A DNA stretch of 64,000 nt from Actinomycetes bacterium (lineage in GTDB: Bacteria > Actinomycetota > Acidimicrobiia > Acidimicrobiales > SZUA-35). Shown piece after piece: positions 47,305-55,826 of the stretch. The stretch lies in contig JAJRXF010000202.1 of NCBI GenBank assembly GCA_024276425.1, positions 1 through 64,000 on the forward strand, read 5' to 3'. Positions within the stretch are counted from its first letter, which is position 1; every line of letters begins with the position of its first letter. The translations under genes and the position numbers were made by a program. Under the pieces are notes generated by a model, which had not been told where the DNA came from, made no database searches, and saw only the letters and a program-made list of their open reading frames with translations.

Positions 47305-48699
47305 CTATCCATCGGCCAGATCCGGCTCATCGAAAACGGTCTGGGGTAGGAACACAAGCGGCCCATTGGAGTTCCCCTCAAGATGAAAACGCTGCTCGGT
47401 AGCCAGGTGCAACAGTACCGTCTTGCTCTGGGTTTGGTCTACGTAGGCCAGCCACTGGCCGTCGGGGGAGAACGCTATCTGCTGGAAGGGCTCGGCCCCA
47501 GTCAACACAAACGTTTGACCGGTACGAATCTGGGTAATGGTCACTGACTGGGAGTCTGAGCTCCACAACCATTGACTGCTGGGATCGATTCCTGCCCCAA
47601 TCATCTCCAGACCGACCATTGCTGGATCCGGATAGTCCAGGGCGACCCCACGGGAACGATCAATCCAGTCGGTTCGGCACCGGAGTCGGTCATCACAGCG
47701 TCGCACCAGCATCAACGTGTTGTCGGCGGCGATGAGCCAGCCGTCGGTTATTCGCCGGACCCCCGACTCGGTCATCTCATAGACCCCCGATCCAAGAACA
47801 TTCCCCAACTGTGCCGATCCTCCAGTCATGGGCCAGAAGTCACGATCGAGCGTCTCCGAAACAAGGATGGTGGCACTGGGGATATCAACCAAGTGCCGCA
47901 AAGAAGCGAGGCCCCGGTCCCAAGGAGAAAACCAGATCTGGTCACGATCTGGTCCGGTTGAGATCAACCCGCCGGTTAACCCCTCGATGGTGATGGAGTC
48001 GGCCCCAAGGTTATCCAGTGGGAGGAACCGCGGGCTACCAGCGATGGTGGTTCCAACCAGGAAGTTCTCGGTAACAAGGAGTTGTTCTCCCACCATTGGG
48101 GCCACCTCGATCACCCGACCACTATCCAGGTCGATGACCCGAGAGGTTCGGCCGCTGGCTCCGACAAAGAGGGCGAATCCAATCGGCTCTTCCAGAATCA
48201 GGGCGGCCGGACGGTTAGATTCGTCCACCAACAGAACCGAATCTTGTTCACCCGACCCACTCACGCTGCCCTCACCGCGACCGCCCTCGACTGTGATCGT
48301 ATCGGCCGTGGCCGTATCTCCTGCGGTCGTATCTCCCGCGGTCGTATCGCCTGTGGCCGTCGATGATGGGCTGGGATCCAGTTCGACCGCTCTATCCCTG
48401 GCCACATCTTGGACCACCGATTCTGAAGTGCTAGTCAAGGACCACCCCACCAGTCCAACCACCAGCAGCGCAACTAGAGCCCACCAGCGGCTCATCTCCC
48501 TCGTCGTTCTTAGTGCTTCATCGCTTGACACCGCAAGGGACCGGCCAGGGTTGAGGCTGGCCTGGTCCTTGGCCCGTACCCCGCTTCCCGAGGTAGGCGA
48601 AAGCATTTGGAGTGTTTGTGAGCCACGGGCGACACCACAGGAGGAACAGAAGGCATCCGCCTCGAACACCTTGGATCCACACTGTTCACAAGCCGTCAC
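47305..48699 (-). CDS. Zinc-ribbon, single-TM protein of unknown function (paralogue of neighbour)
   Basis: N-terminal CEQCGSKVFEADAFCSSCG zinc ribbon, TM WWALVALLVVGLVGWSLT, GSGVYEMTESGVRRITDGWLIAADNTLMLVRRCDDRLRCRTDWIDR. Confidence 0.7.
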   Translation of the reverse strand: MTACEQCGSKVFEADAFCSSCGVARGSQTLQMLSPTSGSGVRAKDQASLNPGRSLAVSSDEALRTTREMSRWWALVALLVVGLVGWSLTSTSESVVQDVARDRAVELDPSPSSTATGDTTAGDTTAGDTATADTITVEGGRGEGSVSGSGEQDSVLLVDESNRPAALILEEPIGFALFVGASGRTSRVIDLDSGRVIEVAPMVGEQLLVTENFLVGTTIAGSPRFLPLDNLGADSITIEGLTGGLISTGPDRDQIWFSPWDRGLASLRHLVDIPSATILVSETLDRDFWPMTGGSAQLGNVLGSGVYEMTESGVRRITDGWLIAADNTLMLVRRCDDRLRCRTDWIDRSRGVALDYPDPAMVGLEMIGAGIDPSSQWLWSSDSQSVTITQIRTGQTFVLTGAEPFQQIAFSPDGQWLAYVDQTQSKTVLLHLATEQRFHLEGNSNGPLVFLPQTVFDEPDLADG

Positions 48700-48789
48700 G
48701 CGGCAATGATAGAAGGCTTGAGTGGGCCGCGGCGAGCGCGCTACCGATACAGGAGGCCAACCGGGACTCGCAACGCTATGGTTGCATGC

Positions 48790-49089
48790 ATGAACGAGAT
48801 CACCGTTCGACGAACCTTTTCCCTACCACCCCATCGGGTCTGGCCGTCTCTGGCCGACTTGGCATGTTGGTTAGAACCAGGACTGCGATGGAGAATCGAC
48901 GAGACCGACTCGGAAGCGGGGCGACGGCTGGTGGCCCGAGTCTGGGACCAGCCGGGGTCATCCAGTCTCATCACGATCGAACTCGATGGCGACGATCTCG
49001 GAGGCTCGGTCGTCACAATTGTCCAACAGCGCGACCGTCACTTTCGCGTCGACGCCTCCCTTACTGATCAGACCATGGTCGCGACATGA
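48790..49089 (+). CDS. SRPBCC-like protein
   Basis: MNEITVRRTFSLPPHRVWPSLADLACWLEPGLRW...; overlaps an ArsR gene, as often seen for SRPBCC/ArsR pairs. Confidence 0.6.
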   Translation: MNEITVRRTFSLPPHRVWPSLADLACWLEPGLRWRIDETDSEAGRRLVARVWDQPGSSSLITIELDGDDLGGSVVTIVQQRDRHFRVDASLTDQTMVAT

Positions 49090-49448
49090 CCAATCCCTCC
49101 TCAGGCGACCCGGGGAAGGTCTTCTTTGCCCTTGCCGATCCGACGCGACGTCGGCTGCTATCGATGCTGGCCGACCAGCCACAATCCGCATCGGCATTGT
49201 CACGCCAATTCGGAATGAGTCGCCAAGCCATTTCCAAGCATCTGAATTCTCTCGAAGCCGCGGCCCTGGTTGAGCCGACTCGTGTTGGGCGTGAGGTTCG
49301 CTTTGTGCTGCAGCCCAACAGTCTACGTTCGGCCCGGGAATGGATGGAACAGGCAACAAGTGCCTGGGAGAAACGCCTGGATCGACTCGAACTTGATGTC
49401 GTGGCCCGGTCTAGCCAAGCTGGGCGGCAGCCGCCTCAATCCCCTTAG
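49086..49448 (+). CDS. ArsR family transcriptional regulator
   Basis: KVFFALADPTRRRLLSMLADQPQSASALSRQFGMSRQAISKHLNSLEAAALVEPTRVGREVRFVL. Confidence 0.92.
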   Translation: MTNPSSGDPGKVFFALADPTRRRLLSMLADQPQSASALSRQFGMSRQAISKHLNSLEAAALVEPTRVGREVRFVLQPNSLRSAREWMEQATSAWEKRLDRLELDVVARSSQAGRQPPQSP

Positions 49449-50745
49449 CCAGGAACTCAACCTCGGGTGCGGCATCCCGATCTCCGGTGACACCAAAGTA
49501 AAACTGGTCTCGGTAGCTCATTACTCCGACGCTGATGCGAACTCCGGCCACCAGTGGAATGACTGGAATCACCGAACTGAGCGGCTGGTCCAGCATAGTT
49601 ATGGTCTCACGCGGGCCGGGCGCATTGATGGTAACGGTCTCAATCCCGTCCTTGTAACTTCCAACTAACGTCGCTGCCCTGGCTCCCAGGGCACAAAGGG
49701 TCGGAGAGGCCAAGCCTCGTAAGTTCATGAGCGCGTCTCCGGCAACGGCCCGGGCATGGTCGGGGTGACTTGCCGTTTGTTCCGCCAGTTTGGTCGCCAT
49801 TGATTGCAGGTTGGCCTCGCCCACGGGGAGGTGAGCCTCCAAGGCGGTTACTTCGTTGATGAAGGCGTCCGCCGAGGCGAGGGCGAGGGGAACGAGCGAA
49901 CGAACCGATTCAGGGACAGGGGTGTTGCTGTGCTCAAACATTGATCGGAAACCAGATGACACCAGGGCCAGAACCACATCATTGGTTGAGACCTCGTACT
50001 CAGTCCGTGCTTGACGGATGGAACCGGCCTCCACCACAGCCGGATACCACCGTCGGTGTGGTCCGAGTGCACGCCTGAGACCCGTTGAGGACTGGGTCGC
50101 CAAGAGGGACGAAGCTGCCTTGGCCATTTCTTTCCAGGGTCGCGTCAGAACTCGTTTCGCCATCCGAACCTGCTCAGCCGGATCCAGCATCAGATCGGTG
50201 AGGCCTGTCCCGAGTAGTTCGTTGCCGGTCGGTACCGGGTCCGGCGCCCAACGGTCGGCTGGTCGATGGCGCGGCATTTTCACCTGGTCGACCATCAAAG
50301 CCAACGGATCGGTGCCGGACACCCCGTCAATCATCGAATGATGAGCCTTGGACATGACCGCCCATTGGCCCTTAGGTAGCCCACTGACCACCCACATTTC
50401 CCACAACGGTTTTCCTCGATCAAGGCGCTGGGACAGGATACGACCGACGAGGGTGTTGAGCGAGGACAAATCACCGCCCCGGGGTAGACCAGTATGGCGA
50501 AGATGGTAGTCCAGGTTGAACTCCGGGTCATCCACCCAAACCGGTCGCTCGATGCGAAGAGGAACTTCCATGACCCGTTGACGAAGTCTCGGTACCAGCA
50601 CCACTCGAGCCGCTACTCGCTCTTGCACTTGTTCGAACGGTGGTTCTGGACCGTCAAAGACCGCAACAGTCATCATGTGCATGGCGCAAATCTCATCTTC
50701 GAGATGAAGAAACTTGGCGTCATCTGCAGTCAGGCGTTCGATCAT
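49411..50745 (-). CDS. Wax ester synthase / diacylglycerol acyltransferase (WS/DGAT)
   Basis: HHxxxDG motif (KAHHSMIDGVSG), PRLRQRV, DPEFNLDYHLRH. Start taken at MIERLTADDAKF. Confidence 0.93.
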   Translation of the reverse strand: MIERLTADDAKFLHLEDEICAMHMMTVAVFDGPEPPFEQVQERVAARVVLVPRLRQRVMEVPLRIERPVWVDDPEFNLDYHLRHTGLPRGGDLSSLNTLVGRILSQRLDRGKPLWEMWVVSGLPKGQWAVMSKAHHSMIDGVSGTDPLALMVDQVKMPRHRPADRWAPDPVPTGNELLGTGLTDLMLDPAEQVRMAKRVLTRPWKEMAKAASSLLATQSSTGLRRALGPHRRWYPAVVEAGSIRQARTEYEVSTNDVVLALVSSGFRSMFEHSNTPVPESVRSLVPLALASADAFINEVTALEAHLPVGEANLQSMATKLAEQTASHPDHARAVAGDALMNLRGLASPTLCALGARAATLVGSYKDGIETVTINAPGPRETITMLDQPLSSVIPVIPLVAGVRISVGVMSYRDQFYFGVTGDRDAAPEVEFLAKGIEAAAAQLG

Positions 50746-50752
50746 TGGTCGC

Positions 50753-51757
50753 TCACCATCCCGGGTACGGGACATCGTCAGGGGACGCCAACAAGCGTCC
50801 TGCCTCTCGAAGCACTTCGAGAGAAATTTGATCCTTGTGATCGAGGGATTCAGCCGCCGACGAACTGGAGGCGACGAGAACCGACACCACCTTGGTTGGA
50901 TCCATCGGGTTGACCCCCACGGCCTGGGAAACCGCATCATCGGGTTCCAAGAGCAACGTAGGGATCCCTGCTTGTTCTAGAGTCCGGATCTCCGATCGCA
51001 CTTGGATGCGCGGATACATCCTTATCGCAGATTTGAGCGGTGAGTGGAAACCGACGGAATCCAACGACATTGGTGAAAGAATCACGACAAGGTCCAGATC
51101 CATCTCGGCCAATAGTCCTGCGTTGGTTGCCGAACGCATTCCTCCGTCGACGAACCGCTGGCCATGAATGGCGACCGGCTGATAGAACGCTGGGATGGCG
51201 CAACTGGCCTCGACCGCTTTGGCCACACTCACCTCCATGGCATCACGACCGAATACAAACAGCCGACCTGTGCGTAGTGATACTGCCGTAATCCAGAGCG
51301 CCTTTTCTGGCCACTGCCCGTGATGAATGGCGCTGGCTTGCTCTCCAACGACCATGGTGTCCACCCGTCCGGCAGGCAATGCTCCGGCCAGGACCGTCAA
51401 CGGACGGATCCGAAGACCACGCATGAGTTCTCGGGCCACAAGACTCATCGATGCTGGTCCGAACCAGGCACCACCAACGAGCCGCTGGCCACGCCCGGAT
51501 ACCTGGCGGAGCCTGGCCATGCCCTCTGGGTCAGTGGTCACCGACATGATTCGATCGAGCAGCTCCCCGCAGGAGACATTGCCTCGAACCATGGCAGCAA
51601 TACCAGACCCCGCCGAGGTCCCGACAATAATTTCCGCCGTGCGTGGATCCCATCCGGTGGACTCCTCCAGTGCGCTTAGGGCGCCAGCGTGGAACGAGTA
51701 TCCAGCAATCCCGCCACCTCCGAGAACCAACCCGACCCTCGGTGCCCGCCTGGTCAT
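50753..51757 (-). CDS. Patatin-like phospholipase
   Basis: GLVLGGGGIAGYSFHAGAL, GTSAGS (GXSXG) and FVDGGMRSATNAGLL (DGG). Confidence 0.93.
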   Translation of the reverse strand: MTRRAPRVGLVLGGGGIAGYSFHAGALSALEESTGWDPRTAEIIVGTSAGSGIAAMVRGNVSCGELLDRIMSVTTDPEGMARLRQVSGRGQRLVGGAWFGPASMSLVARELMRGLRIRPLTVLAGALPAGRVDTMVVGEQASAIHHGQWPEKALWITAVSLRTGRLFVFGRDAMEVSVAKAVEASCAIPAFYQPVAIHGQRFVDGGMRSATNAGLLAEMDLDLVVILSPMSLDSVGFHSPLKSAIRMYPRIQVRSEIRTLEQAGIPTLLLEPDDAVSQAVGVNPMDPTKVVSVLVASSSSAAESLDHKDQISLEVLREAGRLLASPDDVPYPGW

Positions 51758-52155
51758 CAGTCTTCTTCGTTAGCTGCGAGGAACGACCGATACACACCGA
51801 GCAGGGCCTTCTTTTGGTCATCGTTCAACCCCGGATCGCAACGAATAGCACTCTCGGTGTCTGATGCATCGGGCTGGCTGCCAGCAGTCTCTCCGATCAG
51901 TCCCGCATAGGCCAACATCGTCTCGGCCTGAATGTTGAGGGCCTTGGCCATAGCCTTGACGACGCGAAGCGAGGGCTCATGGAGCCCACGCTCAATCTGG
52001 CTGACGTAGGGGTCAGACAGATTTGTCAACTTCGCTAGTTCTCGCTGAGACAGATTGGCTAGTTTGCGCTGAGTCTTGATGAACGCGCCAAGCCGACCCG
52101 ATGAGTCATCGGTTTCATCGCTCTTGGACTTGCCCTCGCTGTGCTTTTTGGTCAC
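51757..52155 (-). CDS. XRE family helix-turn-helix regulator
   Basis: LGAFIKTQRKLANLSQRELAKLTNLSDPYVSQIERGLHEPSLRVVKAMAKALNI. Stop overlaps patatin start (TGATG). Confidence 0.92.
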   Translation of the reverse strand: MTKKHSEGKSKSDETDDSSGRLGAFIKTQRKLANLSQRELAKLTNLSDPYVSQIERGLHEPSLRVVKAMAKALNIQAETMLAYAGLIGETAGSQPDASDTESAIRCDPGLNDDQKKALLGVYRSFLAANEED

Positions 52156-52191
52156 CAGGAAATCTCGATCGAAAGTCTTAACCCTAAGTTC

Positions 52192-52632
52192 TTACTTCTT
52201 CGTATCGGTGGAAACGGCCTTGGCCACAGTCTTTCGAGCAGGCTTTCTTGTGGCCCTCTTAGTCGAAGTCGCCTTGGCTGTGGTCTTCTTGGTGGCCGCA
52301 GTCTTGACTGTGGCCTTCTTGGTGGCCGCAGTCTTGGCCTGCTTTTTAGCTGGGTACCACACGCTTACTAGCTCGGTGGCGAACTTACGGTTTGCCTTGG
52401 TGGCCCGCTCAACGAGATCGAAATAGGTATCAACGGCGACAGACGGTGTTGGGATGCGGTCGGCGATGGAATCAACCAGGGGAAGGTCGGGAATCGTGGG
52501 GACTCGTTCACCAAACTTGTCATTGACCTGGGTGGCAAGCTTCTTGTTGGTTTTAAGAACTTGAGACTGGACCGATCCGATGGTTTCGAGAATCTGGTCT
52601 TGAACGGTTTCTATGGCTTCGAGGACGGGCAT
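52192..52632 (-). CDS. HBHA/phasin-like protein with Lys/Ala-rich tail (candidate lipid-droplet surface or DNA-binding protein)
   Basis: Helical N-terminal half, then KKQAKTAATKKATVKTAATKKTTAKATSTKRATRKPARKTVAKAVSTDTKK; adjacent to an XRE regulator. Confidence 0.6.
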   Translation of the reverse strand: MPVLEAIETVQDQILETIGSVQSQVLKTNKKLATQVNDKFGERVPTIPDLPLVDSIADRIPTPSVAVDTYFDLVERATKANRKFATELVSVWYPAKKQAKTAATKKATVKTAATKKTTAKATSTKRATRKPARKTVAKAVSTDTKK

Positions 52633-52662
52633 GATTTAAGCTCCATTTGTAGGTTACGCTAG

Positions 52663-52719
52663 TGCGAAATATAGTACGCATGCTCGTGAACAGCAAGGAT
52701 TTGCGAAGAATAGTTCGCA
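52663..52719. promoter_or_regulatory. Two palindromic elements: TGCGAAATATAGTACGCA (52663-52680) and TGCGAAGAATAGTTCGCA (52702-52719)
   Basis: Near-identical 18-bp dyads 39 bp apart in the divergent promoter between the HBHA-like and second WS/DGAT genes. Confidence 0.7.
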
Positions 52720-54272
52720 TGACAGATGGCACACGAAGCAAAACGATAAGTGAGCAGGCCACGATGAGCAGAGAGACTGACGGGGATCCAGAAAAGACAA
52801 CACCAGACCCCATGTCGGACTTTGAGACGCTCATGTGGAATTTGGAGGCGGACCCTTGGCTCAATCCCAGCGGCGCGCTGATTACTATCCTCGACCGACC
52901 GGTTAAGCCCACTCACTTCCGACGAAGCATCCAACAGGCAGTCTTTTCAGTCCCCCGGCTACGTCAACGGGTCGTCCCACCGCCGACCAAGCTTACGACA
53001 CCAGGCTGGGAAACAGACCCGGAGTTCGACCTGGATTACCACCTGAGGGCCCTCGCCCTGCCCTCTTCAGCCTGTTCTCTTTCCGATCTACTCTCGCTCG
53101 GGGCATGGCTCTACCAACAGCCTTACGACCGGTCTCGACCACTGTGGCAAATCATCACCATAGAAGGCCTGGAAGGCGGGAAAGGTGCCGTGTTTTGGAA
53201 ACTGCACCACACCATTGGCGACGCGACCACGATGATGAAAATGCAAGAGTTCTATATGCAGCTCAAACGCCGGGAGAAGCTGCCAGACAAGGTCAATCTC
53301 ACTCAACTCTTTGCTAAGGAGGTCGCCGCTCAACCCTCCCGAAGTCACAACCCGGTGGATGAGTTAGCCGAGACAGCGGCCTCAACCTTTGGTACCTTGG
53401 CAAAGCGGCAGACAAACCTCCTTCGGCGGGCCCTCGGAGAGGTCATGCTTTGGGGCGCCGACCCCGTTCGGGCCAAGGAGTTCGGCCAAGACACCATTCA
53501 CAAGGCAGCCTCCACCATCGATCAACTGCGCGGGGCCGGCACCGATTCCAGAACCGAGCCAAGCCATGCCGAAACCAACGGAGGCGGGTCCCCGCTCTGG
53601 CGAGCACGCTCGCGACATCGCCAGATTGAGGCTCTCCAGCTACCGCTGGATACGGCGAAGGCAACCGCCAAGACTCTCGGAGGATCACTAAACGACTTCT
53701 TCGTGGCGGGAGCTGTGATTGGTTCGCTGGCCTACCACACTCAACGCGATCAGCCAATCGACTGGTTGAATCTCAGTTTCGTCGTCAGCACTCGCAAATC
53801 AGACGATGATCGCGCCAATGCATTCACCCCAATGCGGCTCGAGGCCCCGGGGACCGAAATGTCCCTCACGGAGCGGTTCGGCGATCTGAAGACTCGAATG
53901 CGAACAAAAAAGGATGCGGCAAAGACCGGTGCTGGCATGTCCTCGCTAGCGGGGGCGGCCAACCTTCTGCCAGGATCCCTAGTCTCCGCAGTTGCACGCA
54001 AGCAAGCGGCAGGAGTCGACTTCGCCACCTCAAATTTTCGGGGTGCCCCCGTTCAAGTCTTCATTTCCGGTGGGAAACTAGTCCAGAACATCCCGATCGG
54101 GCCGGTGGCTGGAACCGCGTTCAACCTGACACTCATGTCCTACGACAACAGTCTGGATCTGGGGATCACCATTGACCCAGTAGCGGTGGAAGATCCCGCT
54201 GGCCTTCGCCTCTGCATTGAGCGGGCTTATGAAGATCTGACCCAAGAAGCAACCCAGATGGGCAACGGTTGA
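52719..54272 (+). CDS. WS/DGAT family acyltransferase, HHxxxDA variant
   Basis: LHHTIGDATTMM; SVPRLRQRVVPPP; DPEFDLDYHLRAL; C-terminal FNLTLMSYDNSLDLGITIDP. Start uncertain (52719 or 52764). Confidence 0.85.
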   Translation: MTDGTRSKTISEQATMSRETDGDPEKTTPDPMSDFETLMWNLEADPWLNPSGALITILDRPVKPTHFRRSIQQAVFSVPRLRQRVVPPPTKLTTPGWETDPEFDLDYHLRALALPSSACSLSDLLSLGAWLYQQPYDRSRPLWQIITIEGLEGGKGAVFWKLHHTIGDATTMMKMQEFYMQLKRREKLPDKVNLTQLFAKEVAAQPSRSHNPVDELAETAASTFGTLAKRQTNLLRRALGEVMLWGADPVRAKEFGQDTIHKAASTIDQLRGAGTDSRTEPSHAETNGGGSPLWRARSRHRQIEALQLPLDTAKATAKTLGGSLNDFFVAGAVIGSLAYHTQRDQPIDWLNLSFVVSTRKSDDDRANAFTPMRLEAPGTEMSLTERFGDLKTRMRTKKDAAKTGAGMSSLAGAANLLPGSLVSAVARKQAAGVDFATSNFRGAPVQVFISGGKLVQNIPIGPVAGTAFNLTLMSYDNSLDLGITIDPVAVEDPAGLRLCIERAYEDLTQEATQMGNG

Positions 54273-54294
54273 CAACCTCGGGTTGGGCAAGAGA

Positions 54295-54370
54295 TGGAGC
54301 GGACGACCAGATTCGAACTGGCGACCCCAACCTTGGCAAGGTTGTGCTCTACCAACTGAGCTACGTCCGC
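54295..54370 (-). tRNA. tRNA-Gly (anticodon GCC), CCA encoded
   Basis: GCGGACGTAGCTCAGTTGGTAGAGCACAACCTTGCCAAGGTTGGGGTCGCCAGTTCGAATCTGGTCGTCCGCTCCA; loop TTGCCAA. Confidence 0.96.
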
Positions 54371-54426
54371 AAGAGCCGAAATCATAACGCTGGATCGCCT
54401 CGGTCACACCATCTCTAAGTCTTCCT

Positions 54427-54648
54427 CTAGGTCTTCGGATTGAAATCGATGGAAAGGGTTAAGACGCCGTCCTCGAAACTGGCCGTCGCATCACTAATGA
54501 TGCTGAAGTCCATGAAGTCGTCTTCTGTCTGCTTGATGAACATCTTGCGCTCATCGCCACCAACCGGCGGAAGATTCCGCTTCTTGACCGCGGCGGCACG
54601 CTCGGCATAGCGCTTCAACATGGCGTCAATATCCAGGCCCTGAGTCAT
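54427..54648 (-). CDS. Small hypothetical protein
   Basis: 73-aa ORF with coding-like composition between tRNA-Gly and a membrane protein gene; no recognised family. Confidence 0.5.
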   Translation of the reverse strand: MTQGLDIDAMLKRYAERAAAVKKRNLPPVGGDERKMFIKQTEDDFMDFSIISDATASFEDGVLTLSIDFNPKT

Positions 54649-54681
54649 GAATCGGTGCTCCCTTCGTCTCGGTGAGTAAAT

Positions 54682-55008
54682 CTATCGCTTTCGAAGGGCC
54701 TCTGGCCCGGTGAGATTTAGCCACTCATCGACTGATACGCCATCCTCCTCGGCGTAGGTTGAAGCCAAATCCTCGGGCTCAGGAAGAGGCCTGGACACTC
54801 GCGGGTTGGCCCTCACTGTCACCGCCTCTGAGCTGCGATGATCCCGGTCACTACGATACCGAGGGTCCGTATAGCGCCAGTACCAGACAGTTAAAGCGGC
54901 CAGCAGGAGGGCCACAGCGAGCAAGGCAATGATTAACAGCGTGATCTGGCGACCGGTCTGATCGGTGCTGCTTGTTTGGGCAAAGATGGAGGCAAATCCC
55001 ACGGCCAA
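54682..55008 (-). CDS. Hypothetical single-TM protein
   Basis: TM ITLLIIALLAVALLLAALTVWYW followed by a charged tail. Confidence 0.6.
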   Translation of the reverse strand: MAVGFASIFAQTSSTDQTGRQITLLIIALLAVALLLAALTVWYWRYTDPRYRSDRDHRSSEAVTVRANPRVSRPLPEPEDLASTYAEEDGVSVDEWLNLTGPEALRKR

Positions 55009-55013
55009 TGAAT

Positions 55014-55826
55014 CTAGCCGCTGATTCGCTGGTGTAGGGGACAGGAATAGGTGGTTCTTCCACCAATTGTGCGCCGCTCCAACTCTGCACCATCTAGCGG
55101 ACAGTGCCCACCGCGAACTCGTGAGCCATGGAGTTGACCGGTGTGTGAACCCCCATCACGAAGAAAGTCGGATACGACCTCCCGAAGCTCGGCCAGAAGA
55201 ACGACCGCATCTTCGTTCGACACCGAACCGGCCGGTTGAGCCGGATCAAGGCGGGCCCGCCACAAGGTCTCATCGACAATGAGGTTTCCCACCCCTGCGA
55301 TTCGACGCTGGTCCAAGAGCCGAGTCTTTACCGCAACACGACCGGTCAACACCCTGGTCTGCAATTGTTCAAGACCGATGGCTAAGAAGTCGGGACCAAG
55401 GCGACCCTCGTCCGGATCGAGCATGATCCCGCCAAGACGACGAGGATCACGGACCCTGATGCTTCCGCCATCGACGAAATGTACCGTGAAGCGGTCCCAC
55501 TTCGGCTCATTGCGCTTCGAGGAGTATTCAAGATACTCAATTGAGGCCTCATCATCGACCAGTAGCCGCCCGGTCATACCAAATCGGAGACCAAGTCGAG
55601 GAGTTACCTCTGGCTCTCCTGGATCCGCACTCGTATCGAGGATCAAAAGCTTACCGAGCCGTCTCGCTCCAACAAGTTCCCGACCAAGTAGCGCGTGAGC
55701 CACAGATTCAGGGGTCGTGTCCCCCTTTAGGTACCATTCATCGGCGGCCTCGACCGCAGCTACCTCGCGGTTGAGGGCGACCTCGGCCGCTCGCCGATAG
55801 AACTCGATCTCGACACCTTCAGGCAT
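55014..55826 (-). CDS. Fpg/Nei family DNA glycosylase
   Basis: MPEGVEIEFYRRAAEVALN N-terminus, RLGLRFGMTGRLLV, RIAGVGNLIVDETLWRARLDP, C-terminal finger-like CPLDG...SCPLH. Confidence 0.88.
   Translation of the reverse strand: MPEGVEIEFYRRAAEVALNREVAAVEAADEWYLKGDTTPESVAHALLGRELVGARRLGKLLILDTSADPGEPEVTPRLGLRFGMTGRLLVDDEASIEYLEYSSKRNEPKWDRFTVHFVDGGSIRVRDPRRLGGIMLDPDEGRLGPDFLAIGLEQLQTRVLTGRVAVKTRLLDQRRIAGVGNLIVDETLWRARLDPAQPAGSVSNEDAVVLLAELREVVSDFLRDGGSHTGQLHGSRVRGGHCPLDGAELERRTIGGRTTYSCPLHQRISG

Noticed and set aside
48280-48366. 15-bp imperfect repeats as a regulatory repeat
   Set aside because: They encode the GDTTA linker of the zinc-ribbon protein; simple coding low complexity is sufficient.
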